From Streptomyces omiyaensis (GTDB taxonomy: Bacteria; Actinomycetota; Actinomycetes; Streptomycetales; Streptomycetaceae), in contig NZ_BMVV01000004.1 of NCBI RefSeq assembly GCF_014650895.1, forward strand, positions 372,001 through 436,000: 64,000 nt of DNA. The letters are read 5' to 3'. The stretch's first letter is position 1, and each line of letters begins with the position of its first letter. A program made the translations under genes and the position numbers. The notes beneath the pieces were generated by a model, which saw only the letters and a list, made by a program, of their open reading frames with translations, ran no database searches and was not told where the DNA came from. Positions 17,144 through 26,211 of this stretch are shown piece by piece.

Positions 17144-17784
17144 CGGGTCACCCCCCAGCGCTTCTCCATGACGTTGAAGACGGCGCTGATGGCGAGGGTG
17201 ATGATCAGGTAGCCGACGGCGATCCAGACGAAGGTCCAGACGATGTTGTAGCCGAGTTCGCTCAAGGTCTTGTAGGTGCCCAGGAGTTCGGTGACGCTGA
17301 AGGCGCCGGCGATGGCGGAGTTCTTGGCGAGGGCGATCAGGGTGGAGCCGATCGGCGGGATCACCGAGCGGAAGGCCTGCGGGAGGACGACCGCGCCGAG
17401 GGTCTGGGTGAAGCTCATCCCGAGGCTGCGGGCCGCCTCGCCCTGCCCGACCGGGACGGTGTTGATGCCGGAGCGCAGCGCCTCGCAGATGAAGGCGGAG
17501 GTGTAGCAGCCCAGCGCGAGGACCGCGAACAGCTCGAAGGGCAGGACCAGTCCGAAGCGGGGCAGACCCAGCATGACCGCGAAGAAGAGCAGGGTGAGCG
17601 GGGTGTTGCGCAGGATGGTGACCCAGACCGTGCCGAAGACCCGGAAGGAGCCGACGGGCGCGACCCGGAAGGCCGCCATGACGAAGCCCAGGACGAGGGC
17701 GAGCGCCGAGGCGTAGACGGTGAGTTCGAGGGTGCCGAGGAAACCCTCGCCGTAGAGCGAGAAGTTCTCTGTCAGTACGTCCAT
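17140..17784 (-). CDS. gluC: Glutamate ABC transporter permease GluC
   Basis: A 214-residue permease of the same family as GluD. Hydrophobic segments lie near residues 17-37, 55-80, 90-110 and 185-205; the EAA loop is AARSLGMSFTQTLGAVVLPQ. The ATG at 17784 (MDVLTENFSL) begins 17 bp after gluB; the frame extends upstream without a stop but lacks coding character there. It partners GluD in the membrane channel for glutamate uptake. Confidence 0.92.
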   Translation of the reverse strand: MDVLTENFSLYGEGFLGTLELTVYASALALVLGFVMAAFRVAPVGSFRVFGTVWVTILRNTPLTLLFFAVMLGLPRFGLVLPFELFAVLALGCYTSAFICEALRSGINTVPVGQGEAARSLGMSFTQTLGAVVLPQAFRSVIPPIGSTLIALAKNSAIAGAFSVTELLGTYKTLSELGYNIVWTFVWIAVGYLIITLAISAVFNVMEKRWGVTR

Positions 17785-17801
17785 GTCAGCGGTGGGGGTC
17801 C

Positions 17802-18731
17802 TCAGGTGGCCGGGTAGCGGTCGATGGGCGGCGGCGTCGGGGCGGGGACCCCGGAGAGGCCGAGGGTCGCGTCGTACGCCTTCTTCCAGTCGCCGTTCTT
17901 CTCGTGCGCGGCGATGGCGTCGTCGAGGGCGAAGCGGAGCGCGGTGTCGTCGCGCGGCACGCCGATCCCGTACGGCTCCTTCGAGAACGGCTTCCCGGCG
18001 AGCTCGAGTTCGTCGGGGGCCTTGGCGGCGTAGCCCATGAGGATGGTGTCGTCGGTGGTGACGGCGTCGACCTGGTAGGTGAGGAGGTTGTCGACGCAGA
18101 TCGAGTACGTGTCGTAGGCGACGAGGTCGGCCTTCGGGTAGTCCTGCCGGATGCGCTGGTAGGGGGTGGATCCCGCGGCCGAGCAGACGCGCTTGCCGTC
18201 GAGGTCCTGCGGTCCGTGGATGTCGTCCTCGTCGGTGCGGACGAGGAGCGACTGGCCGGCCTCGTAGTACGGGCCCGCGAAGCCGACGAGCTCCTTGCGC
18301 TTGTCGTTGATGGTGTAGGTGCCGACGTAGTAGTCGATCTGCCCGTTCTGCAGGGCGGTCTCGCGGTTGGCCGAGGCGATGGTGCGGAACTCGACGCCGC
18401 CGGCCGGGTCGAAGCCGAGGGAGGCGGCCATCATCTTGGCGATCTCGATGTCGAAGCCGGAGTAGCGGCCGGTGGCGGGGTCCTTCTCGCCGAGGTACGG
18501 CTGGTCCTCCTTGGCGCCGACGACCAGCCGGCCGCGCTTCCTGGCGCGGTTCCAGGTGGACGAGTCGGGGAGGCGGAAGCCGGACTCGACGCGGTAGGAG
18601 GGGAGCCGGTCGGGCTGCGGGCCCTTGACGGGCGGGCTGCCGGGCCGGCCGCAGCCGGCGAGCAGGGAGCCCGCGGCGGTGAGCAGCAGGGCGAGGGCGA
18701 GGGCGCCCGGACATCGGTGCGTGCGCTGCAT
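17802..18731 (-). CDS. gluB: Glutamate-binding lipoprotein GluB
   Basis: A 309-residue extracellular solute-binding protein (family 3). The lipoprotein signal ends in the lipobox LLAGC with acylated Cys27. The ligand-binding core shows GFDIEIAKMMAASLGFDP, NRETALQNGQIDYYVGTYTINDKRK, GKRVCSAAGSTPYQRI and the disulphide-capable cysteines of this subgroup. I chose the ATG at 18731; a GTG three codons upstream is also possible. It lies between the ATPase and permease genes of the operon and delivers glutamate to GluCD. Confidence 0.92.
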   Translation of the reverse strand: MQRTHRCPGALALALLLTAAGSLLAGCGRPGSPPVKGPQPDRLPSYRVESGFRLPDSSTWNRARKRGRLVVGAKEDQPYLGEKDPATGRYSGFDIEIAKMMAASLGFDPAGGVEFRTIASANRETALQNGQIDYYVGTYTINDKRKELVGFAGPYYEAGQSLLVRTDEDDIHGPQDLDGKRVCSAAGSTPYQRIRQDYPKADLVAYDTYSICVDNLLTYQVDAVTTDDTILMGYAAKAPDELELAGKPFSKEPYGIGVPRDDTALRFALDDAIAAHEKNGDWKKAYDATLGLSGVPAPTPPPIDRYPAT

Positions 18732-18745
18732 GGTTCCCACCCCGG

Positions 18746-19489
18746 TCAGTGCGAGAGGATCTTGGAGAGGAAGTCCTTGGCGCGTTCGCTGCGCGGGGCG
18801 GTGAAGAACTCCTCGGGGGCGCGGTCCTCCAGGATGCGGCCGTCGGCCATGAAGACGACCCGGTTGGCGGCGGAGCGGGCGAAGCCCATCTCGTGGGTGA
18901 CGACGACCATGGTCATGCCCTCCCGGGCGAGCTGCTGCATGACCTCCAGGACCTCGTTGATCATCTCGGGGTCGAGGGCCGAGGTCGGCTCGTCGAAGAG
19001 CATCACCTTCGGGTCCATGGCGAGGGCGCGGGCGATGGCGACGCGCTGCTGCTGCCCGCCGGAGAGCTGGGCCGGGTACTTCTCGGCGTGGGCGGCGAGG
19101 CCGACCCGGTCGAGGAGTTCGCGCGACCGCCGGTCGGCCTCCTCCCGCTTCCGCCCGCGGACCTTGACCGGGGCGAGGGAGACGTTGGCGAGGACGGTCT
19201 TGTGGGCGAAGAGGTTGAAGGACTGGAAGACCATGCCGACCTCGGCACGGAGCCGGGCGAGGTCCTTGCCCTCCTCCGGGAGGGGGCGGCCGTCGATGCG
19301 GATCTCGCCGGACTCGATGGTCTCCAGCCGGTTCACGGCGCGGCAGAGCGTGGACTTGCCGGAACCCGAGGGGCCGATGACGACGACGACCTCGCCGCGC
19401 CCGACGGTGAGGTCGATCGACTGGAGGACGTGGAGCGTGCCGTAGTGCTTGTTCACGCCACGCAGTTCGATCAGCGGATCGACGGTCAT
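18746..19489 (-). CDS. gluA: Glutamate ABC transporter ATPase GluA
   Basis: A 247-residue polar amino acid ABC ATPase. Walker A is GPSGSGKST (about 39-47), the Q-loop FQSFNLF, the signature LSGGQQQR, Walker [13 protein letters not shown], and the switch histidine VVTHEM. First gene of the four-gene operon. A candidate promoter lies upstream, near 19560. Confidence 0.95.
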   Translation of the reverse strand: MTVDPLIELRGVNKHYGTLHVLQSIDLTVGRGEVVVVIGPSGSGKSTLCRAVNRLETIESGEIRIDGRPLPEEGKDLARLRAEVGMVFQSFNLFAHKTVLANVSLAPVKVRGRKREEADRRSRELLDRVGLAAHAEKYPAQLSGGQQQRVAIARALAMDPKVMLFDEPTSALDPEMINEVLEVMQQLAREGMTMVVVTHEMGFARSAANRVVFMADGRILEDRAPEEFFTAPRSERAKDFLSKILSH

Positions 19490-19529
19490 GCGCTGCCCTG
19501 CCCCATTTCTCAGCGGTGTGCCGGTGCGC

Positions 19530-19587
19530 CGTGCCGACGCGGCACGTCGAGACAGCGCAAACTATCCGCCGGGAAAAGGGACTTCAC
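19530..19587 (-). promoter_or_regulatory. Putative gluABCD promoter and leader hairpin
   Basis: On the minus strand GTGAAG, a 17-base spacer and TAGTTT (plus-strand AAACTA at 19559-19564) form a reasonable sigma-A-type promoter about 70 bases before gluA. Between it and the gene a 6-bp hairpin (CGTGCC 19530-19535, GGCACG 19541-19546) could form in the leader. Confidence 0.4.
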
Positions 19588-19667
19588 ACCCGACACGCCT
19601 GAAAAGGAACAAGACGGGATGAGTCGTATTTACGGCAGACGGGTGGGCCGGGCACCCGCCGGGCGGG

Positions 19668-20105
19668 TCAGGCCTCGGCGGCCTCGGCGTACAGCCGGGA
19701 GAGCTCGGGCGCCCCGGTCATCGCCCATTCGAGGCCGTACTCGACGACCGGGATCTCGCGGCCGGACTCCAGCACGACGACCGGGCCGCCGTTCGGCCAC
19801 AGCTGCCAGCGGGCGCCCGGGACGTTCCGCACGATGACGGTGCCGAGGTACAGCCCCGCGTCGTTGCCGAACCAGGGCAGCTCCTCGGCGTCGTCGCGCC
19901 AGCGCGGCGGGAGCTGGTCGAGCTCCTCCAGCGAGCGCGGGGTGTCGTCGAGCGCGACGCCCGCCGCCTCGACCCGGGCGCGGAGCAGCTCGCACTCGGC
20001 GAGCAGCTCCGCCACGCCCTCGGGATCGCGGTCGAAGGCGTCGGCGAGCGGCGAGGGGTCCGGTTCACGCCGCTTGCGCCAGTGACCGAGGAACGGAATG
20101 TTCAT
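19668..20105 (-). CDS. Conserved Streptomyces protein (resembles DUF6278)
   Basis: A 145-residue soluble protein. The N-terminus MNIPFLGHWRKRR is basic; residues 17-60 form an acidic helical segment (DPEGVAELLAECELLRARV) and residues 70-140 a mixed beta region (LPWFGNDAGLYLGTVIVRNVPGARWQLWPNGGPVVVLESGREI). It looks like the Streptomyces family I remember as DUF6278, but I am not certain of the number. No catalytic motif is evident. No ribosome-binding site precedes the ATG; a GACGCT hexamer 6 bases away may support leaderless expression. Confidence 0.7.
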   Translation of the reverse strand: MNIPFLGHWRKRREPDPSPLADAFDRDPEGVAELLAECELLRARVEAAGVALDDTPRSLEELDQLPPRWRDDAEELPWFGNDAGLYLGTVIVRNVPGARWQLWPNGGPVVVLESGREIPVVEYGLEWAMTGAPELSRLYAEAAEA

Positions 20106-20179
20106 CGGAACAGCGTCGCACCGTCACCCGCCGGTCCACCACCCGGCACGCGGTGATCGCCGGCGGCGGTCCGGCGCGG

Positions 20180-20959
20180 TCAGAGATCGAGGTCGACGAC
20201 GACGGGGGCGTGGTCCGAGGCTCCCTTGCCCTTGCGCTCCTCGCGGTCCACGTAGCTGTCCTTCACGGCCCCGGCGAAGGACTCGTTGCCGTAGACCAGG
20301 TCGATGCGCATGCCCTTGTTCTTGGGGAAGGCGAGCTGGCGGTAGTCCCAGTACGTGTACGGGTGGTCGTACTTGAGGGGGCGCGGGACGACGTCGGCGA
20401 GGCCGGTCTCGCGCAGGCCCGCGAGCGCCGCCCGCTCGGGCGCGGTGACGTGGGTGGCGCCCTCGAAGAGCGAGACGTCCCAGACGTCGGCGTCGGCCGG
20501 GGCGATGTTGTAGTCGCCGAGGACGGCGAAGGGGCGCTCGCCCGCGGCGTCCTCGCCGACGGCCGCCTTCAGCGCCTCCAGCCAGCGCAGCTTGTACGCG
20601 TAGTGCTCGTGGGCGATCTCCCGGCCGTTCGGCACGTAGACCGACCAGAGGCGGACCGGGCCGCAGGTGGCGGAGACCGCCCGGGGCTCCTGGACGCCGT
20701 CGTACTCGGGGCCGCCGGGCAGGCCGGTGACGACGTCCTCGAGGCCGACGCGGGAGAGGAGGGCGACCCCGTTCCACCTCCCGGTGGCGTTGACCGCCGA
20801 CTCGTAGCCCAGCTCGCGCAGCGCCTCGGCGGGGAACTGCTCGGCGCTGCACTTGGTCTCCTGGATGCACAGCACGTCGGTGCCGCTGCTCTCCAGCCAG
20901 GCCAGCAGCCGGGGCAGCCGGGCGGTGATCGAATTGACGTTCCAGGTGGCGATGCGCAT
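20180..20959 (-). CDS. xthA: Exodeoxyribonuclease III
   Basis: A 259-residue endonuclease/exonuclease/phosphatase-fold AP endonuclease. The family motifs are in order: RIATWNVNSI (metal-site Asn7), LCIQETKC (catalytic Glu), YVPNGRE, GDYNIAPADADVWD (Asp/Asn), and the C-terminal SDHAPVVVDLDL with the catalytic His. It acts in base-excision repair. I chose the ATG at 20959 over a GTG 24 bp upstream; TAGGCT on the coding strand (20967-20972) lies 7 bases before this ATG, consistent with a leaderless message. Confidence 0.94.
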   Translation of the reverse strand: MRIATWNVNSITARLPRLLAWLESSGTDVLCIQETKCSAEQFPAEALRELGYESAVNATGRWNGVALLSRVGLEDVVTGLPGGPEYDGVQEPRAVSATCGPVRLWSVYVPNGREIAHEHYAYKLRWLEALKAAVGEDAAGERPFAVLGDYNIAPADADVWDVSLFEGATHVTAPERAALAGLRETGLADVVPRPLKYDHPYTYWDYRQLAFPKNKGMRIDLVYGNESFAGAVKDSYVDREERKGKGASDHAPVVVDLDL

Positions 20960-21004
20960 GGCGCACAGCCTACTGGCGGGCACCGACAGCGGCCCGGAGG
21001 CCGC

Positions 21005-21637
21005 TCACAGCTCGGCGGAGGCGCCGGGCGCGAGCCGCGCGTGGTCGGCGCCGCCGAGCTCCCCGATCTGCCGGTCGTAGATCGGCCGGGCCAGGTCGGT
21101 GAGGAGGGCGTCGTGGATGTCGTACGCCCGGCGCGGCTTCACCTCGCGGACGTAGTCGATCACCTCGGAGATCTTGTTCCAGGGGGCCATCACCGGCAGC
21201 AGCAGCGTGTCGACCGGGCGGCCGGGGACGGTGAGGGCGTCGCCGGGGTGGAAGACGGCGCCGTCGACGAGGAAGCCGACGTTGGTGACGCGCGGGATGT
21301 CCGGGTGGATCACGGCGTGCAGCTCGCCGTGGACCTCTACGTCGAAGCCGGCGGCGGTGAAGGAGTCGCCGTGCCCGACGGTGTGCACCCGGCCGGGGAA
21401 GGCGGCGGCGAGCTGCCCGGCGACGCTGCGCAGGGTCCAGATCTCGGCCGCCGGGTTGGCTTCGAGGGCGGCCCGCAGCCGCGCCCCGTCGAAGTGGTCG
21501 GGGTGTTCGTGGGTGACGAGGAGGGCGTCGGCGCCGAGCACCGCGTCCTCCTCCGTGAACACCCCGGGATCGAGGACGAGCGTCCGCCCGTCCTTCTCCA
21601 GCCGGACGCAGGCGTGGGACTTCTTCGTCAGCTTCAC
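21005..21637 (-). CDS. MBL-fold metal-dependent hydrolase
   Basis: A 210-residue metallo-beta-lactamase-fold protein of the UlaG-like/L-ascorbate-lactonase-type group. The metal-binding THEHPDHFD is near residues 41-49, with further ligands in HAVIHPD, FHPGDAL and the C-terminal YDIHDALL. Substrate unknown. The GTG start is 6 bases after a TAGGGT hexamer (plus-strand ACCCTA at 21644-21649). It lies 45 bp downstream of xthA's start region, on the same strand, and may be its upstream partner. Confidence 0.85.
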   Translation of the reverse strand: MKLTKKSHACVRLEKDGRTLVLDPGVFTEEDAVLGADALLVTHEHPDHFDGARLRAALEANPAAEIWTLRSVAGQLAAAFPGRVHTVGHGDSFTAAGFDVEVHGELHAVIHPDIPRVTNVGFLVDGAVFHPGDALTVPGRPVDTLLLPVMAPWNKISEVIDYVREVKPRRAYDIHDALLTDLARPIYDRQIGELGGADHARLAPGASAEL

Positions 21638-21854
21638 GGCCTCACCCTACGCCGGGCGTGCGGGCCCGGCCCGGACGCGGCCGGCGGTGCCGGGCCGTCC
21701 CTTCCCGATCGTGCCGGTCGGGCCCGCGTCGTCCGGTGCCCTGCGGCGCGGGGCGGAGGGCACGCCCTCGTACCGGGCGCGCCCGGGTGTCCCGACGGGG
21801 CGGCGGGGTGCGCTGCCGGGCGGCGCGGACCCGGCAGGATCCGCAAGGGCCGGC

Positions 21855-23126
21855 CTAGGCCGGGGGCGTGGTCTCCTCCGTGATGACCCGGCCGACCGTG
21901 CCGAGGGCGGTCTCGGCGGCCGGGAGACCGCAGTAGACGGCGGTGTGCAGCACGATCTCGCGGATCTCGGCGGGCGAGAGTCCGTTGCGGAGCGCGGCGC
22001 GGGTGTGGTCGGCGAGCGCCTCCCGGTGCCCGCCGGCGACGAGCGCCGTCAGGGTGACGACGCTGCGGGTGCGCCGGTCGAGCCCCTCCCGGGCCCAGAC
22101 CTCGCCCCAGGCGTAGCGGGTGACGAGCTCCTGGAAGTCGGTGGCGTCCGCGTCGGCGAGCGCCCGGTCGACGTGCGCGTCGCCGAGGATCTCGCGGCGC
22201 AGCCCGAGCCCCTTCTCGTACGGGTCGGGGCGGGTCTCCGGCGCCTCCCCGGCGTCCTCGGGGGCGGCCGGGGCGGGGGCGGGATCGGTGGGCGCCGGGG
22301 CGGCCACGGGGACGGGCGGGGGCACGGCCAGGGTGCCGCTGGTGTCGTGGCCGGTCGCCGAGAAGTGCTCCAGGAGCAGGTCGGTGACGGCGGCCGGCTG
22401 CTCGACGGGCGCGAGGTGGGAGGCGCCCGGCACGACGGCCAGCTTGGCGTCGGCGATGCCGGCGACCAGGGTGCGGGCCTCGGCGGGCCCGGTGACCCGG
22501 TCCTCGGAGCCGACCAGGACCAGCGCGGGCACGCCGATGCTGCCGAGGGCGGCGCGGACGTCGAAGACCGCGAGGGCCTCGCAGGCGGCGACGTAGCAGG
22601 CGGCGTCGGTGGTCCGCACCATCTGCACGGCCCAGTCGACGATGGCGGGCTGGTTGGCGGCGAAGTGCGGGGTGAACCACTGCTCGGGAGCGGTGCGGGC
22701 CATCGGCTCCAGGCCGTTGGTGCGGACCACCACCCCGCGCTGGCGGAACTCGTCGGCGGTGCCGAAGCGCGGCGCGGTGGCGACCAGGGCCAGCGAGGCC
22801 ACCCGGTGCGGGGCGCGCAGGGCGAGGTCGAGGCCGACGGCGCCGCCGAGGGAGCAGCCGGCGTAGCCGAAGCGCTGGACGCCGAGGGCGTCGAGGGTGG
22901 CGAGGAGGCGGTCGCCGAGCTCCGCGACGGAGGTGAAGGGCTGGGCGGGGGCGCCGCCGTGGCCGGGCAGGTCGAAGCGGACCACCCGCCGGTCCCGGGT
23001 CAGCTCCGGGATCTGGCGGTCCCACATGTGGAAGGTGGTGCCCAACGAGGGGCCCAGGACCAGGACGGGAGCGTCCTCGGGCCCGTCGACTCGGTATTGC
23101 AGGGTGTTCGTCGGTGTCTCGCTCAC
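21855..23126 (-). CDS. pcaL: Fused 3-oxoadipate enol-lactonase / 4-carboxymuconolactone decarboxylase
   Basis: A 423-residue two-domain fusion. Residues 1-255 are an alpha/beta hydrolase (enol-lactonase): GPSLGTTFHMWD, nucleophile Ser in GCSLGGAVGL, acid Asp in VGSEDRV, His in GASHLAPVEQP. A Pro/Ala/Asp/Glu-rich linker (about 265-300) leads to a carboxymuconolactone decarboxylase domain (about 300-423: RREILGDAHVDRALA, YAWGEVWAREGLDRRTRS, HTRAALRNGLSPAEIREI). It would convert carboxymuconolactone to 3-oxoadipate in the protocatechuate branch. The usual pcaIJHGB genes are not adjacent, so it is an orphan here. GTG start at 23126. Confidence 0.88.
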   Translation of the reverse strand: MSETPTNTLQYRVDGPEDAPVLVLGPSLGTTFHMWDRQIPELTRDRRVVRFDLPGHGGAPAQPFTSVAELGDRLLATLDALGVQRFGYAGCSLGGAVGLDLALRAPHRVASLALVATAPRFGTADEFRQRGVVVRTNGLEPMARTAPEQWFTPHFAANQPAIVDWAVQMVRTTDAACYVAACEALAVFDVRAALGSIGVPALVLVGSEDRVTGPAEARTLVAGIADAKLAVVPGASHLAPVEQPAAVTDLLLEHFSATGHDTSGTLAVPPPVPVAAPAPTDPAPAPAAPEDAGEAPETRPDPYEKGLGLRREILGDAHVDRALADADATDFQELVTRYAWGEVWAREGLDRRTRSVVTLTALVAGGHREALADHTRAALRNGLSPAEIREIVLHTAVYCGLPAAETALGTVGRVITEETTPPA

Positions 23127-23234
23127 TCGCCCGACCCTCTCATCTCCGCGGATCCCGCGTGGCGCCGGGGCGGAATTCACGCACGGAGAAGACCCCGCCG
23201 GGCCACCGGCGGGACGACGGGACGGCGCCGGGCC

Positions 23235-23320
23235 GGTGCGGACACCGGCCCGGGCGGGTACGGACGCCCGGCCGGGACGGGTACGGACGCCGGACCGGAC
23301 ACGGACGCCCGGCCGGATAC
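23235..23320. repeat. Degenerate ~23-bp tandem repeat
   Basis: Four imperfect units around the core GGGTACGGACGCCCGGCCGG: one degenerate unit at 23235-23255, then 23256-23278, 23279-23302 and a shortened one at 23303-23320. It sits between the helicase stop (23360) and the pcaL start and shows no gene. Confidence 0.6.
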
Positions 23321-23359
23321 GGAGGGGCGGTCCCGGGCGGGCTCGGGGCGCCCGGGCGG

Positions 23360-24802
23360 TCAGTGGCCCCTGCGGACGCGGGCGGCCTTGCGGGCCTCGG
23401 CGAGCTTCCGCTCCTCGGCCGAGCGGCGGGACTCGTTCTTCGCGCGCCCGGGCTTGCCGGGGACGGTGCCCATGCCGCGGAACTGCGCGCCGCCGCGCCG
23501 GGGGCGCTCGGCGCTGGGCGCGCTGCCGTCGACGGGGACGCCGGACGGGGCCCTGGCGCCGGTGATCCGGCTGAGCTCGGCCTCGCCGGAGCGGACCTGG
23601 GTGACCCGCGGCCTGAGCCCGGCGTCGCCCATCAGACGGAGGACCTCCTTGCGCTGGTCGGGCAGGACGAGCGTGACGACGCTGCCCGAGCCGCCGGCGC
23701 GGGCGGTGCGCCCGCCGCGGTGCAGGTAGTCCTTGTGGTCGGCCGGCGGGTCGACGTTCACGACGAGGTCGACGTCGTCGACGTGGATGCCGCGCGCGGC
23801 GACGTTGGTGGCCACGAGGACGGTCACCTCGCCGCGGCGGAACTTCTCCAGGGTCCGGGTCCGCAGCGGCTGGGACTTGTCGCCGTGCAGGGCGGCGGCC
23901 CGGACGCCGCTGCCCAGCAGGTGGGCGGTGAAGCGGTCGACGGACGCCTTGGTGGCCAGGAACATGATCACGCGCCCGTCGCGGGCGGCGATCTCGGTGG
24001 CGGTGGCGTACTTGTCGGCGCCGTGCACCTGGAGGACGTGGTGCTCCATGGTGTCGACCGAGGCGGTCACGGCGTCGACGGAGTGGACGACCGGGTCGTG
24101 GAGGTAGCGCCCGACCAGGAGGTCGACGTTCCGGTCGAGGGTGGCGGAGAACAGCATCCGCTGGCCGTCCTCGCGCACCAGGTCGAGGAGGGCGGTGACC
24201 TGGTCGGTGAAGCCCAGGTCGGCCATCTGGTCGGCCTCGTCGAGGACGGTGATCCCGACCCGGTCGAGACGGACGTCCTTGCGCTCGACGAGGTCCACGA
24301 GGCGCCCGGGGGTCGCGATCACGACCTCGGCGCCGTCGCGCAGCGCCGTGGCCTGGCGGCCGATCGACATGCCGCCGACCACGGTGGCCAGCCGCAGCCC
24401 CAGCGCCCCGGCGTAGGGCGCGAGCACGTCGGCGACCTGCTGGGCCAGCTCGCGGGTGGGCACGAGGACGAGGGCCCGCGGCTTGCGGGCCTCGGCGCGC
24501 AGTCCGGCGGTGCGGGCGAGGAGCGGCAGTCCGAAGGCGAGCGTCTTGCCGGACCCGGTCCTGCCCCGTCCCAGCACGTCGCGCCCGGCGAGGGCGTTCG
24601 GCAGGGTGGCGGCCTGGATCGGGAAGGGGGTGACGACCCCGTGCGCGGTGAGCAGTTCCCGTACCGCGGAGGGCAGCCCGAGCTCGTCGAAGGAGGCGAC
24701 GGGCGGCAGGGCCGGGGTTCCGCCGGCCGGCCGCGCGAGGTCGTCCGCGGCGGCGGGGCGGGGGCTGTGGTCCGGGCGGGGTGAACTGTTCATGGGTTCC
24801 AT
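23360..24802 (-). CDS. DEAD-box ATP-dependent RNA helicase
   Basis: A 480-residue superfamily 2 helicase. In order: Q-motif phenylalanine in SFDELGLP (about residue 38), motif I GRTGSGKT, Ia PTRELAQQ, Ib TPGRL, motif II DEAD in VLDEADQM, motif III SAT, motif IV IMFLATK, motif V ATNVAARGIHVDDVDLV, motif VI HRGGRTARAG. A basic C-terminal tail (about 420-480: GKPGRAKNESRRSAEERKLAE) probably binds RNA. The start could be the ATG at 24802 or the one at 24793. Likely role: RNA remodelling or ribosome assembly in the cytosol. Confidence 0.95.
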   Translation of the reverse strand: MEPMNSSPRPDHSPRPAAADDLARPAGGTPALPPVASFDELGLPSAVRELLTAHGVVTPFPIQAATLPNALAGRDVLGRGRTGSGKTLAFGLPLLARTAGLRAEARKPRALVLVPTRELAQQVADVLAPYAGALGLRLATVVGGMSIGRQATALRDGAEVVIATPGRLVDLVERKDVRLDRVGITVLDEADQMADLGFTDQVTALLDLVREDGQRMLFSATLDRNVDLLVGRYLHDPVVHSVDAVTASVDTMEHHVLQVHGADKYATATEIAARDGRVIMFLATKASVDRFTAHLLGSGVRAAALHGDKSQPLRTRTLEKFRRGEVTVLVATNVAARGIHVDDVDLVVNVDPPADHKDYLHRGGRTARAGGSGSVVTLVLPDQRKEVLRLMGDAGLRPRVTQVRSGEAELSRITGARAPSGVPVDGSAPSAERPRRGGAQFRGMGTVPGKPGRAKNESRRSAEERKLAEARKAARVRRGH

Positions 24803-24842
24803 TGTGGGTCACCGCCGCCCGGCTCCCCGCCCGCCGGCCCGG

Positions 24843-26123
24843 TCAGCGGCGGCGGCACCAGGCGAGGGCCTCCTCGCGGGTGCGGAACGCCTCCCAGGTG
24901 CGGGGGCGGTCCCCGCCGGCCTCCACGAAGGCCTCCTGGGCGGCGACGGCGGCCCGGTGGCCGCGCGCGACGAGGTCGTCCAGGATCGCGGCCATGCCGG
25001 CCGCCGGGCCGGGCAGCACCTCGGTGACCGCCGTCAGGTCCAGGACCAGGCCGCCCGGGGCGGCCGGCGTGACCTCCCGCACGGCGTGCACGAGCGCCTC
25101 GAACTCGGTGAACTCCAGGATCCCCTGGGCGGTGACCAGGCCGATGTCCTCGCCGTCGCACGTCAGGCGCTCGGCGCCGGTGACGGTCGCCGCGCGCAGC
25201 CCCGGGCTGTGCATGATGTGGAGGCCGAAGCGCTCCGCCATGGCGCGCAGGGCCGCCACCCCGCGGACCGAGTTGCCGGAGGCGTCCAGCGGCGGGCTGT
25301 GGACGGCGACGCCGAAGCGGGCCGGGCCCGCGGCGATGAGTCCGCCGGAGACCCCGCTCTTGGCGGGCAGGCCGACGTCGAGCATCCACCGGCCCGCGCC
25401 GTCGTACATGCCGCAGGTGGCCATCACCGCCAGGGTGCGGACGGCGTCGGGCTCGGAGACGACCCGGACGCCGGTGACCGGGTTGCGTCCGCCGTCGGCG
25501 AGGGTCGCGGCCATCACCGCGAGGTCGGCGGTGGTGACGCGGACCGCGCACTGGCGGAAGTACGTGTCGACGGTCTCCTCGGGGTCGGCGCGCAGCGAAC
25601 CGGCCGACCGCATGAGGTAGGCGAGGGCGCGGTTGCGGTCTCCGGTCGCCGCCTCGCTGGCGTACACCGCCTCGTCGACGTCGAGCTCCCGGCCGGCGAA
25701 CGCCGACAGGCGGGCGAGGATGCGCCGGAAGCGGTCGTCGGCGCCGTCGGCCCGGACGAGCGCGGTGGTGGCGATCGCGCCGGCGTTGACCATCGGGTTG
25801 GCGGGCCGGCCGGTGCCGGGCTCCAGGCTGATGGCGTTGAAGGCGTCGCCGCTCGGCTCGACGCCGACGCGGCGCAGCACCTCGTCCACGCCGTGGTCGC
25901 TCAGCGCGAGGGCGTAGACGAAGGGCTTGGAGACGGACTGGAGGGTGAAGGGGGTGTCCGCCCGCCCCGTCCGGTAGGTGCGGCCGGCCATGCTGACCAG
26001 CGCGATGCCGAAGTCGTCCGGGTCGGCCCCCGCGAGCTCGGGGATGTAGTCGGCGACCTCGCCGTCGCGCAGGCCGGCCAGGCGTCGGTGCACCTCGTCC
26101 AGCGAGTCCGTCACCGGATCCAT
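24843..26123 (-). CDS. glsA: Glutaminase with C-terminal STAS-like domain
   Basis: A 426-residue protein. Residues 1-305 are a beta-lactamase-like glutaminase: the SxxK motif in LQSVSKPFVYAL (about 63-74), NPMVNAGAI (about 108), the NRALAYLMR segment, and the closing PAKSGVSGGLIAAGP and DASGNSVRG. Residues about 325-420 form a STAS-like alpha/beta domain (GILEFTEFEALVHAV, GLVLDLTAVTEVLPGPAAG), known in some actinobacterial glutaminases and possibly regulatory. It releases ammonia and glutamate from glutamine. I chose the ATG at 26123 (MDPVTDSLDEV); the frame extends 81 bp further without coding character. Confidence 0.9.
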   Translation of the reverse strand: MDPVTDSLDEVHRRLAGLRDGEVADYIPELAGADPDDFGIALVSMAGRTYRTGRADTPFTLQSVSKPFVYALALSDHGVDEVLRRVGVEPSGDAFNAISLEPGTGRPANPMVNAGAIATTALVRADGADDRFRRILARLSAFAGRELDVDEAVYASEAATGDRNRALAYLMRSAGSLRADPEETVDTYFRQCAVRVTTADLAVMAATLADGGRNPVTGVRVVSEPDAVRTLAVMATCGMYDGAGRWMLDVGLPAKSGVSGGLIAAGPARFGVAVHSPPLDASGNSVRGVAALRAMAERFGLHIMHSPGLRAATVTGAERLTCDGEDIGLVTAQGILEFTEFEALVHAVREVTPAAPGGLVLDLTAVTEVLPGPAAGMAAILDDLVARGHRAAVAAQEAFVEAGGDRPRTWEAFRTREEALAWCRRR

Positions 26124-26211
26124 CGCATCGGCCTCCGTCCGGTGGCGCGGGCCGCCCGGAAGGGGGCCGGGGTCCAGCGTGCCCCGCGCGGGGGCGGTCC
26201 GCACCCCGGGC

